Below, in pieces: positions 32,970 to 44,270 of a DNA stretch of 64,000 bases. Source of the DNA: Archegozetes longisetosus (lineage: Eukaryota > Arthropoda > Arachnida > Sarcoptiformes > Trhypochthoniidae); assembly GCA_018873245.2 (NCBI GenBank), contig JAEMBT020000009.1:2394001-2458000 (forward strand), written 5' to 3'. Below the pieces are notes generated by a model that worked only from the letters and a program-made list of their open reading frames with translations, had not been told where the DNA came from and did no database searches. A program made the position numbers and the translations under genes. Each line of letters starts with the position of its first letter. The stretch's first letter is position 1.

Positions 32970-34974
32970 TTTAATTTTTACGTATTTAACTAGAAATATA
33001 AACTTCTGAATTTGTCGATGGAAATCTGAAGGCTAGTTATTTCAAAAGTTTAAAACATGTTTTGCTCTAAATAACTTTTTAAAAATTATCAGTTAATAAG
33101 TAACTTCTTCAAAAACAATAAGTGAATCGATAACTCTTCTAACAAATATTCTTTCTGATAATGTTTTGAAATTTTCTCAATTATGAATTGATTAGTGTTC
33201 TAAAATTTATAAGTATGTTTTTTGATTATCTCTGGAGAGCTTGAATAATGAGCTTTGAAAGTGAACTATTGATGAGGAAAAGACTATTATTAGTGATTAT
33301 TAAATCTCTATATAAGCTTAGTAACTTAAATCTTTCAATGTAAAAGAAATGTTAGTAGTCTGTTTGAGTTTTATGCTTATTTAGCTATTCAAAATATTTA
33401 AATCATGAAATTTCATCAAACAAAAATGGCTAAAGTACAGAAAACACATTATTGATATTACGATCATTATGCATATTTTCTAAATGTTAATGAAGGGTAG
33501 ATTTCGAATAAGAAATTTCGGTACTGGATACGTAAAAATATTCAATTCGAGTTGAAAATTCTACCGATAAGATGAAATCGACCCTAACACAACCTAACCT
33601 GTCGCTATTTTTCTTAAGTTGATCATTATGTTATATGTAATCATTCTACAAAAACTTTCATACTAATGATCCCTTCATAAATTTGTTCCTATGGAAAACT
33701 TCTATTCCTACGGAGTTTCAATTATTTTACTCCATCAAAATTAAATGAAGCTAACTGATCGTCTATCATTCGGTGGTCGAAAAGCTTCGTTTGGAATTTC
33801 AGCTAGGTTCAAAGTCTAGATCATTACTGTTACAAGCAGACCATTATGCTGAGAGCTGTCAAAATGTTATAGTTGGGTAGTAAATTATTCGGAAGAATAT
33901 TGTATGCATTAAATATTGTGATTGTGAGACTTGTCTCAGTGAAAGCAAATATATGAACGAACGATAAGTTTTTGTGTCATCAGCAAATATATCATTACAT
34001 TTATAGAAACTCTCACAATTTTGATGAAATGCTTTCCCGTAATATGATGGACATGATTGTGAATGATGTGTTAGATTTTTTAACCTAAATGTGAAGTCTC
34101 TCAAAGCGGAAAAGCGCATAGTTTAATATATATAAGATAAAAATTCGTTTAATAAAACTTTCAATCAAAATAAACATTAAATTAATGGTGATCTATATAA
34201 TGAACGGAGAAACAATATTTATGATAAAATTAATTAATGATAAGTCATCGAAAAAGTTAAAAGTTTGTACGTTGAAGATAACCATTAATATAAATATGAG
34301 TCGCAAAACTATTAATATTTTCTATCATATATTTTGGATAACTTATAACCAATTTCGTAGTACGCACTCAATTTATCCAATTAAAATACGATTCCTTTAT
34401 GAATAAAAAATGTGTTTAAAAACAGATATATCATTGACAATCCTATCCCTCATGTACTACGAATTTGAAGTTTTGAGTCATTGTAAGCTATCTAAGTATA
34501 TTCATTTTCATTAATAGTTTTATCATTTTTAAACTTCTTTACAGGTACTTGAATTGTTCTTTATTTGATAATTCAGGTTTCGTCCGAACTCAACTCATAT
34601 ATAAAAATTAAGCATAGCTCGATCCTATTTTATGATCAAGCTCCACTGACCATAAATAACTCACCACTAATTCAGCTTCACAGGAGAGTAAAGACCCACT
34701 TCACCCACTTTTCAAACTTAACAGTTAATATCATATATTCTCAAAAACTGATACAGATGACCTGAGACTATATTTTTTTAATTAATATTACAGTGTATAT
34801 TTATTGTGAAATATTAAAAAGATTATATTTATTAATAGTAATAAAAAACAGGAACTTTCATATCATCGATCAGTGATATGCAGTTCAAGACATTTGGCAA
34901 AATTCAGGATCAGATAGAAGTATATAAACTAATTTTTTTTCTTATACAAGAAAAATCTGCAGAATTAACCAAAA
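32970..34974. other. gene-free stretch between the two esterases
   Basis: AT-rich. Frames at 33859-34119, 34185-34406 and 34565-34765 show no domain and no splice support. No clear AATAAA directly follows the CE15 stop. Confidence 0.45.
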
Positions 34975-36751
34975 ATGTATGATAAAGTTGTTTTATTGAG
35001 TTTGATATCCATAATTTTAGTGCAAAATTGCCTTATAACCAATGCTATAATTGTCAAAACTAAATCTGGTCCAATAAATGGACTTTCAGTAAATGTCAAC
35101 AGCAAAGTTATCAATAAATTTCTGGGTATACCATATGCAGAACCGCCGATAGGTAGCAATCGATTCGGCATAACAAAGCCAGTCCGTCAGTGGAATAGTA
35201 CTTATGATGCGACACATTTCAGGGATGTTTGCTTTCAAAGTTCTTCTCCACATAACATGAGTGAAAACTGTCTTTACCTAAATATCTATAGCGAAGAACG
35301 AAAGGCAGGCGATGATAAGTTACGGCCCGTCATGTTCTGGATTCATGGTGGAGGTCTCAGCATAGGGAATGGATATGATCAAGATAATTTTGATGGCACA
35401 GTTCTAGCCTCTAACGGAGTAGTTGTAGTCAGTATTAACTATCGACTGGGGCCTTTCGGTTTCTTATACGGTGCTGATCCATCAGCCCCTGGTAATGTCG
35501 GAATTTTAGATCAGATAATGGCTTTGAATTGGGTTAAGGATAATATTGAACTTTTTGGTGGTGATCATAAACAGACCACAATTTTTGGGTTCAGTGCTGG
35601 CAGTTGGTCTGTCAGCGCTTTGATTGTTTCGCCACTTTCTAAAAATCTGTTCAGTCGTGCTATTATGCAAAGTGGAGCCTATTATATAAAACCTAATCTT
35701 AACTCTGATAAATCTGTACATTTGGCTCATTCTAAGAAAATGTCCGAATCTTTAGGCTGCAAACAGGATAATAAATGGTTGGGCTGTTTAAGAAATGTTA
35801 GCGCAGAACTTATTATGAGCCATAATATGGTTGAGTCCGCAATCACTTATGGGGATGACGTAGGAGTTATGCCAATTGGTGTTGAAGAAGCTTTGAGACA
35901 GAAAAAAGTGAATACAGGTATCAAATAACAATTTCGAATTTTCTTGTCAATTTGAATAATTTCCTGAATCATAGTTGATTTAATTCATGTCTAGGAATCG
36001 AATTGATAGCTGGCATAACTAATAATGAAGCTGTCGGTTGGGCTGTAGATGGTTATCCAAAAATTAAGAACTTGTCAACTCATATAACAAAAGATGAATT
36101 CAAAGCTAAGATACTTTCGACATTTGCCTCGAAGCCGAAAATCGCCCAGTCTATTTATGATCTCTACATATCGCATATCGATGAGAAAAATCAGACAGCC
36201 TTACGTGTAGCATATGGTCAAATTTATTCTGACCTTGTTCTCTTATGTCCTACTTATTATTTTGCTAAAGAATACGCGCAATTATCTGCCAGTGATAAGA
36301 TTTATTTCTATGTAACCACTTATAAAAGCAAATACAGTGGCTGCAATGAGGACTGGATGGCTTCTGAGGTCTGTCACGGAGATGACATGAGGTTCATATT
36401 TGGCAACCCTATTGTTAATAAGAAAGCTTACACTGAAACTGATTATGAGTTTAGTTCAATGATTGTTCAGATTTGGACAGATTTTGCTAAGACTGGGTAT
36501 AAAATTATTATCGATATTAGGATTCCAAAGTTTTTCTAGTGATGACAATCGATTTTCTTTATAGAAATCCATTATCTCTTCCTGTGACCAATAAGTTGGG
36601 AAATGTTGTGAAAAATTGGCCAACTCTAATAGAGAATGCAACTTCTGCTACACCAAAAGTTATGGAATTAAATCCATTTAGATTAGGTCATGTCTTGAGT
36701 AATCCATATCATGATAATTGTGATGTCGTTCTTAAAGCACTTTATGAATAA
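34975..36751 (+). CDS. secreted carboxyl/cholinesterase, three exons
   Basis: Exons 34975-35917, 35995-36496 and 36565-36751 join to 543 residues; introns are 77 and 68 nt, phases 1 and 2, each GT-AG, and the junctions restore continuous homology. Residues 1-24 form a signal peptide. Domains follow the type-B carboxylesterase plan: FLGIPYAEPP (about 49-58), Cys pair near 86/99 with ENCLYLNIY, oxyanion hole WIHGGG (122-127), nucleophile Ser207 in GFSAG, Glu326 in GITNNEA, and His442 in CHGDDMRF. So the triad is complete. The usual GESAG is GFSAG here. Substrate cannot be told: detoxification, hormone or pheromone hydrolysis are options; the catalytic-dead neuroligin-like type is excluded. ATTAAA lies about 20 nt past the stop. 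Confidence 0.92.
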
Positions 36752-38036
36752 CTTTAAAACTTTGAAAATCTAAATTAAATATATGTATGAAGTTTGGTAT
36801 GCGAAAAAATAATTAGCAAAGCTTTTATACATATTTAAACTTTAATTTTGTCTTAGGTATAGTATTTACCTAGTTGTTGATAACGTTATAATGTAAAAGA
36901 CATCAATAATAATATATATATATTTGTATTTGAAATCTTTACTTCAAAAAAATTAGAACCAAGCGCTACTTTTAAAGTCAATTAATAACAAAGAATTATA
37001 GATGTAAGCGATACTTGAAAAATACTTGATAGCAGTATTTTTTTAACTGAAAAAGCACTTTAACTTATTCAGTTTAACATTATAAAAAATTTAAGTTGCT
37101 TAAAAATTAATAAAACCCAATGACAATATATAGGGTACGTCTAAAATCTGCGACGCCTGAAGTTTTGAAGTGATATTTGTTTTAGAGTTAACTTTAATTG
37201 TGATATAAAACCTAAAATTTTCATTTGAATAATTGTTGTTATTTCTAATTTTATGTAAAATATCGCACTAAATGATTTTATCTATTTGAAAATAGTGTCG
37301 TTGATTTTTTGAAAGTTTAACGTAAGGTCTTTTATTGATATGTCGTTTGGGTGTTAAAAATTGTTTACTGTAGCCTATGATGCGATGAAGAATTTAAAAA
37401 AATATAATAATTTTTAAATACTGGAACGAGTGCTACCGTTTAAAAATAACAAAGTTTACCTATGTGTATCTATTAAATTTTTATGAATAAAAGAATTTTT
37501 GCCAATTTTTTGTCGCATACCATAAATTATATAATTGATACAAACTTTATTTGAACCGAAGTACTATAAATTGTAATAAAAATAATATCTGTATGAAACG
37601 TCAACAGTATGTATGGCAATGCACAATTTTTACAATTAGTTGTAGGTCGTTTGTAAATAACATAAATAATCTTTGATATTTGGTAATTTAATTGATGTAA
37701 AAATTTTTATAACTTTACAACTTATTTACAAAGTATGTAAAATCCAATGATTCAATACTTTGTGAATAAGTTATAAAATCACGTAAACATTTTAAATTTC
37801 AGCTGAAGGCTATGGTGATTTCTCTCGTATAATAATAGTAATGCTCCCTCGTCGAACATTTTCTATATTTTTTAGATTTATATATATTTTTCAATAAAAA
37901 GGTTAGAAAGTTAGAAGTTCTAGGATAGACACGTACTCAACTACCCTGAATATTCGGTCTTTCGAACTAAGGTACTCATTAAGGGCATTTACTTTTAATG
38001 ATTGATTCTAGTAGTACTGGATGAGAGAAGCCTAAT
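36752..38036. other. gene-free stretch
   Basis: No coding signal. TAGGGTACGTCTAAAATCTG near 37133 resembles the terminus of the element at 43331 (AGGGCACGTCTAATATCT), possibly an orphan end. A MITE copy sits at 37614-37822. Confidence 0.45.
37614..37822. repeat. MITE family A, copy 1
   Basis: Its core palindrome is AACTTATTTACAAAGTATG ... ATACTTTGTGAATAAGTT, followed by CAGCTGAAGGCTATGGTGA. The same layout occurs at 56240-56435 and, reversed, at 59770-59985. Copies differ by about a quarter of their bases, so the family is old. Confidence 0.65.
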
Positions 38037-38558
38037 GATGTATCACATACCATGTTTTATCCTAAATTACGTGAAAATTTGATCTTTTAAATAATTATTA
38101 TATACCCCAGGCACCCACCCGACCGCCCCAGACACCCACTCTCCATTCATCCTTGTCAAAGTACCTATCGGCGACTCGTTTAACTTAACCACCACGAACC
38201 CGATTTAACTTAAGCTGAAGATAGCGTCAGATTACTTCACTCGGAACGCTTCGTGTTCCTCGCTTCGCAGCCTGACAAAATTTTCACTTAGGCTAAATCA
38301 CGCACATGGATTCTTAATTATTTTATAGCTCGTTTCGGAGGGGATACATAGCGATAGAACTATTTTTGAGTTTTCAAAATATTTAATTTTTACGTAGTTT
38401 ATGGATAGAATATGGGCATGTAATATATCATTCGACTCACCACATCGAATACTATTAGAATCGATCATCAAAGGGCGAGTGCCTGGGGTATATAATAATT
38501 ATTAAAAAATCAAAAATTTCACGTAATTTGTGGACAAAACATGGCATGTGATATATCT
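38037..38558. repeat. foldback related to 21.9-22.7 kb
   Basis: Short outer arms pair (CCATGTTTTATCC...ATACCCCAGGCACC at 38050-38115 and the complement at 38478-38550). The interior 38165-38325 is the reverse of the core at 22245-22400 (ACCACGAACCCGATTTAA; CACTCGGAACGCTTCGTG). Non-coding. Confidence 0.7.
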
Positions 38559-40229
38559 AAGGCGTCTATAATTCGGGACATATAACCTTCTGTTTGGGAG
38601 GGAAAAGAAGTTGAAAAAGACACAATTTGGGGCTTATTTAGAAAATTCAAATTACTATTTTATTACAGAAAAAGGAGAATGCCCAAATCCTATGTAAGTT
38701 GCCCCCCGAGATGCAAGGTGAAACCTATATCATTCGATAAATCTCTTCAAGTACTAATACTTTGTCTCTGGGCACTTTGCAATCGGAGCATCTCCGAGCA
38801 GCTATGTGCGAAAACTGTATAAACAGGGAAATGCGCAATTTCAGTGTGGATGGTGTAATCCTACTAAATCAGATGTGCTGAGTCGAATAGTGAAAGAATT
38901 AAAACAAAAAGTCAACCGTAACCGAGTTACAGGGGGTAGCGGAACCTTTTTTTCGAAAAATCGGTTTTTCAAAATCGCTTTTCATGCATGAAATATATAT
39001 CAATGAAATCTTCTCATCATTCTGATCAAGAATATATATATATGTGTATAGTATGTTTACTCGAAAGTGTCAAACCAGAGTTTATATCACAATGGAACAG
39101 ACACCGCCCGCCACGGACAATTCTTGTACAAGGTGATTCCAATGATATCCCATAAGATGACTTTGAGGTGGGGTTTAAAGTAATAGGTCACATGGTAGGG
39201 TTAAAGGTCACTTTACAGGGTCAAACATGGTACCAATATTTTCAGCTCGGTGAGCTGAGTCCATAATATATAGGTGGAGGGGGTAAGACCACTACGTCTA
39301 ATTAACGTAATTTTTGGCCATACTGGTCACAGGAATGTCTCAATTGACCCATTCTTTATATATTCTTATAGTACTCGAAGAGACCTTTCAAACGATATAG
39401 GTCTCGCCTTGCACCTCAGGGGGCCAAAATTGGCATTTCCTATTAGTTATAACCTGAAAATTGATTGAATTGAATTGTATTTAAATGTTCAATAATTTCT
39501 AAACTTTCAATTCGCTCTGACTTATCCACAAATAACTTTCAAACCTTAAATAAGACATTTTATATTATTCATAGATAGGTTAGCGCGAAGTCGAAGTTTA
39601 AAAAGTATTATTTTCCCCATATTACATGCTATATGTTGTTAATTTAACTAGAAAATTGCAATAAATCTAATGTAATTTCATAGTATAGTAATTTTTTGTG
39701 CTGTTAAAACCTAAATTTTAGAAAACTCAGGGAGTTTTCTCAATTCAGGACTTTCCCCTTGATTCAGGAAATTCGGGAAAATAAGGATGTTACCATATGA
39801 CTTCTTATTACTTGATACGCAGTCATAAATTGATTTCCCGCTGATTAAGTTTCAGGAGATGATTTGGGATTTCCCGAAATATAGACGCTCTAGTTAGTAT
39901 TCGATTCAGCACATTGAGTTCTATTAGGATCATTCATCAAAAGTATCTGCCCTTATTAAGTCCCATCTACCAAATATTCTATCTATTTTTATAGACAGAA
40001 CATTCAAAATGAGGAAAAAAGAGAAAAATCTATTTACGATAAAATTCTTTTTAAGTGTACGTTTAATTTATCTACAGTTATTCACTGATAAATTCCCACT
40101 GATAGTAAATTATATAAAATAGTTAGATTATATGAAGGATTTGTAAGTTCGTTTAACTTTATATTTATTCTACCTTTGAAGAGTTAAAATGTTTCATCTG
40201 CTTTTGTATGCTTTTACATTTTAAGATGC
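38559..40229. other. gene-free stretch downstream of the SNTX-LC8 gene
   Basis: No supported gene. Around 39220-39270 the words TGGTACCAATATTTTCAGCT and GGTGAGCTGAGTCC echo the palindrome at 30.8 kb, a repeat fragment. On the minus strand an AATAAA at 40164-40169 lies about 60 nt past the stop of the gene at 40230 and probably serves as its polyadenylation signal. Confidence 0.5.
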
Positions 40230-42008
40230 CTAACTAAATAACATATATCCTGCTCCCTTGTGATAAAACACAACGAATTCTACATTACCAACTTCAAAGC
40301 TTATATGGTAATCTACGTACGTGTACCGCCAATCGAAGCTGGGACCCAGGAAACAGTTCCAGCACTTGCCGTACTTGGCGTCTAACGTGTCCTTGATGTA
40401 AGTCGCAATTTCACTTAAGTTATCACAATTATTGATCGCTTTCAGTGCTGTATCAATGACCATGTCCTTCATCGCAGTGGTCATACCATCAATATAGTTC
40501 ACAGTGACCTTACGGTCATCGAAGTCCAACATAGATTCAGATGCCCGAAACAAAAGGATGGTCACTTGGCCAACTTTAAATTTAAGATAATGAGTCTTAT
40601 ACCGTACTGCTTGATTGAGGGTATGTCGGCTAATGGCGCACTGCCAACATTCACCATAATTCTTGTTAAACGTTTTTACTATTTGTTTGGCCACTGCGTC
40701 GAGGTCTTGTTTGTGCTTAACCAGTCCGTCCACCGCAATGCGGACTGCTTCTTCTCGCAATTCTCTTCGCATCGAATCGTCCACCAGGACAACCTTATTG
40801 TTGTCGGTGATCACCTGAAAGTTGATAAAATTAATTTCAAAATTGTTTAACCGCAAAATGATGTTATTTACCTTTTTCATCACGTTTCGATTTTGCTTCT
40901 CAATTACTTTAAATTTCTCTCTGTACTCAACGTTAATTTTGCATAAAAGAGCAGATGAAATTGTGCTATCATCTCCAGTATTTGCAGCACCAAATAATAC
41001 TTCCTTTATGTCCCTCAGGAAGTTTCGCAGAAGTCCCTTGACGACGTCCAGAGCTTCTCTGACCTCATCAACAATTTCATCAGTGAACTCTACTTGACCA
41101 TTATTGATGTCGTTTAAAACGTCTTCAATTTTTAGCCTTGAAGTAGTAATTTCATCAAGAAGCTCCAGCGCTTCTTCGCACTGACTTTCATCAGCAAGGG
41201 TCAGGCTAAATTGAGAGGTGGCTAAATCCTTAAATACCTCTTGTTTCAAGATATTCAACGGCAACAGCTTATATTCAACTGGTTTTTCTACTTTAATATA
41301 GTTATGAATGTTACTAATTAAGTCCTTAACTTCTTCAAAGCTACTAGGAATCGCTGGTAATTCAGCAAAGTCACCATCAACCTTGAAGACCAACGAAATT
41401 TGACTTTCTGACGCCGATATTTCACTTGACAGATCAGCCTTCGCCTTCACATCGCCAAGAGCTTTAATGATTTTATCAAAGTTGCCCTTCAAATTTACTT
41501 TGACCCTGGCCAGTTCTGACATATCACTAGTAGAAAGTTCGCCAGTGACCACCGCTGCATTTCCCATCACACGACCAACGACTACATGCGTGCCACCGCT
41601 ATAATTGAGAGCCTGTTCATTAACCAACTGCTTAAATCGCTGGTCAAATAAATTCACATGCTCGTATTTTACATGCTTCAGATAGGTGAGTGATACACGA
41701 GCAGCTCGTGATGATGTCCTTTCGTCCAGCAGGGCTGAGGCGACTCCTGAAACTGCGGCCTTCAGAGGTCCGAAGCCGGCGCTGAGCTTGACGCTGGCAG
41801 CAATATTTAAACTCTTAAGTGTCGACGAAAGCCCATTGCAAATTAAACTTTTCAGCTTCAAATAGCTTTGGGGATCTCTGGCAATTAGCTCATCCGGTAT
41901 CTGGTCAAACAAATTCACGCCACAGTCAACACCAGTCCTTGCATTGTACAAGCGGCCAATGGGCATCGGATGTCCAACACTAAATCTGGTTATTGTGTCG
42001 CTATCCAT
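40230..42008 (-). CDS. SNTX/MACPF-like protein fused to two LC8 dynein-light-chain domains
   Basis: This is an intronless ORF of 592 residues. Residues 6-120 resemble the N-terminal domain of stonustoxin-type (SNTX, MACPF/CDC-related) proteins: GHPMPIGRLYNARTG, the LWD-like NLFDQ, a SLNIAASVKLSAGFG segment and the SRAARVSLTYL strand. Residues about 120-265 could complete that fold, and 270-395 are charged helices comparable to the FAT-like helical domain of SNTX. Then come two LC8-like domains: 406-490 (helices, FNKNYGECWQC, VGQVTILLF) and 498-587 (LDAKYGKCWNCFLG, VGNVEFVVFY), matching the DxKYxPxWxCxVG and GQVAILLF marks of DYNLL. No signal peptide or membrane segment is seen, so a cytosolic protein is likely. 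LC8 dimers bind short linear motifs, which suggests an oligomerising role. No stop or frameshift; poly(A) signal at 40164. The two-domain combination is one I do not know. The SNTX match is less certain than LC8. Confidence 0.8.
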   Translation of the reverse strand: MDSDTITRFSVGHPMPIGRLYNARTGVDCGVNLFDQIPDELIARDPQSYLKLKSLICNGLSSTLKSLNIAASVKLSAGFGPLKAAVSGVASALLDERTSSRAARVSLTYLKHVKYEHVNLFDQRFKQLVNEQALNYSGGTHVVVGRVMGNAAVVTGELSTSDMSELARVKVNLKGNFDKIIKALGDVKAKADLSSEISASESQISLVFKVDGDFAELPAIPSSFEEVKDLISNIHNYIKVEKPVEYKLLPLNILKQEVFKDLATSQFSLTLADESQCEEALELLDEITTSRLKIEDVLNDINNGQVEFTDEIVDEVREALDVVKGLLRNFLRDIKEVLFGAANTGDDSTISSALLCKINVEYREKFKVIEKQNRNVMKKVNNIILRLNNFEINFINFQVITDNNKVVLVDDSMRRELREEAVRIAVDGLVKHKQDLDAVAKQIVKTFNKNYGECWQCAISRHTLNQAVRYKTHYLKFKVGQVTILLFRASESMLDFDDRKVTVNYIDGMTTAMKDMVIDTALKAINNCDNLSEIATYIKDTLDAKYGKCWNCFLGPSFDWRYTYVDYHISFEVGNVEFVVFYHKGAGYMLFS

Positions 42009-43330
42009 ACTTTATTCGCGCTAAATGAATCAATATTAAACCAACTACAATTATTTACTAGGAAATAGAGATATGCAAAATCAGTTATAAATTTACTCTT
42101 TGCAATGCATTTGCAGCGCAGGCAGCAAAAATTAATTATGGTTGGTTAATTTATTAAGTAAAGTTCTCTACAGATATAATATTAAATGGATATCAAACTT
42201 AAAATCATCCCTGTGCTAAAAAGAACAAATATTTCATTCAAAATAATAAATAATTAGAATTGAGAATATGAGTGTCAAAAAAGAGAAATTTGGATATAAC
42301 ATTGACCTAGCCTCATAGATATGTACAAAATAATTTTCTCCAGAATAATAAAATCAATCTAATTTTTGAAGATCAGACTATTATGAATATCACTTAATTG
42401 AATCTGACCAAAATTGAAAATAGTTTTTATATTAATATGGATATCGTAGTCTCTACTGTGTCATTTGAATTTTCAGAGTTTAAACATTCAAAAATTCATT
42501 GAGAGAATCGTTAATGTTTTATTGCAGAAACCTTATGTTTGCATAAGATTTTGAGAGAAAAATTAATATTAAGATTTCAAATTTTCATCTACATAAGATA
42601 GATTCCAAATATTCTTTGATAGATTTTCATCTTTTTAACTACGCCGCCTCAAGAGACCCAATATAATACTTGGGGAAAATGAAGATTATAAATGTGTAAA
42701 TCTTGTTCTCTAACTTTTGACTTGCGTCTCTTGGGACATCATATTTAAAAGAATTTTCAAAAATTTATTTTCATTGTAAAATTCACTAAAATAGTTATGA
42801 AATAGTTTTTTTGACAAAATAATATATGAATCATTTTGAAAACTAGTAAAAATTTTCAATGCTCTTTTAGTAGTAAAATTTAAAAATTTTGTGATTGTTA
42901 AGAGAGGATAAAGATCTAGATCATAAGAGGAGCCATATATTATTCTCAGCTTAATCATTATAAGAAATTTCAAATGAATCAATATTCAGGGACTGAGTTC
43001 TATGGGGCCGCGGAACTTTCCTTCGTTTTGATTAAATTTATGTTGATAGACATTATTTAAGTTTATGCAGCAAATTTGCTTTTAAATAGATAGTCATCTA
43101 TTCAAAATTTATGCTTGACATTACATTACATTAGTCTCCTCATTTGATTAGTAGGTGTAGAGAATACCAATATAACATATAGGTTCAGGCCACTCGGGGC
43201 TGCACTGTTCTGCGCCAAATCTCATGAAATGAAATGTTTTTGTAGTTGTCTTCAGCTCAAAAACATTTCATTTGGATTTTTTTCTACTTGTAAGGCGTAA
43301 ATATTGAATACATCACTTAAGTCACTGATA
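42009..43330. other. gene-free stretch, promoter side of the SNTX-LC8 gene
   Basis: No ORF with recognisable content. On the minus strand ATTTATAACTG near 42088, about 80 nt before the ATG, could be a TATA-like element, but AT-richness makes this weak. Confidence 0.4.
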
Positions 43331-44270
43331 GGGCACGTCTAATATCTAGGGTCACATTTAGATTTACTATATAAAATTCAACATGGGTAAGATATCAATA
43401 CAGAAACTTATATTATTATTATGTAGATATTAACGAATTATTTTGTCAACTTGAATGGAACAAAGACATCTCTATAGCCTATTGCGCGCAATTTTAGTCT
43501 TAAACTATTCACTACAAATTTTGCAACTTTCTGAGCAACTTTAAAGGATAAAATTTGCCATACTCGTCTGAAACCGATAAAATTTTTTGGTCCAATTTTT
43601 CGTTTGTCATGTTCTTTCTTACATTCTGTTCAATATCGCTCGATAGAACGCGCATGTGGCACATTGAGCCCATTTTAACCTTTTTTTTAACAAAATCAAT
43701 GTTTTATGGATGAAGCCAAAACTGCATATCTTTATGATAATGCGCTATTGCTAAACCTGGCTAAAACAAAGTATAATTTAAATTGTGGTGTTTGTGAATA
43801 AACGGTAAAAGTCTTTTAACAAAACATTCATTTAGATACGCATCACCATTAATAGTTTTCTCGGAAATGTAAGGTTCGCTCACATTTCCGAACTGATCAA
43901 TAGCTCGCCATACAAGAAACTTTCTACCACTCATTTTTAAATATTCAATACTTTCTCTTTCGTTAAAACGGTTTATAATTGTTAGTATTACTTGTCAATG
44001 AGTTCCTTCGGCCATAAATGCCGACAAGTGATCTTTTTTGCAGTTCAATTACTCAATCCGCCATTGATTTTATAGACTTGTATAATTCTTTTGGGATAAG
44101 CCTCGTTTTCTTTCCGACTCATGAGTAAAATAACGAAAATATTAATGAAATAAGTTTATAATTTGAAAACAGAATGCCTAAGATTTAAATTCAAGTTTCA
44201 ACATTGAAATCGCTGTCTCATGAAAGCGCGGAACAGAACAAAAGCGTAACCCTAGATATTATATGTACCG
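43331..44270 (-). mobile_element. decayed Tc1/mariner-type element
   Basis: The 940-bp unit lies between TA dinucleotides (43329-43330 and 44271-44272) with inverted ends AATATCTAGGGTCACATTT and the complement of GCGTAACCCTAGATATTATA. On the minus strand about 43480-44000 reads as transposase fragments across several frames: SGRKFLVWRAIDQFGNV, LNECFVKRLLPFIHKHH and LAIAHYHKDM (the WPDLASAHY-type region), so the family is a distant IS630-like one, not those at 9, 17, 24 or 28 kb. Many stops. Confidence 0.7.

Noticed and set aside
40566..41097. Plus-strand ORFs across the SNTX-LC8 gene
   Set aside because: Opposite-strand shadows of a 592-codon frame with clear domains.
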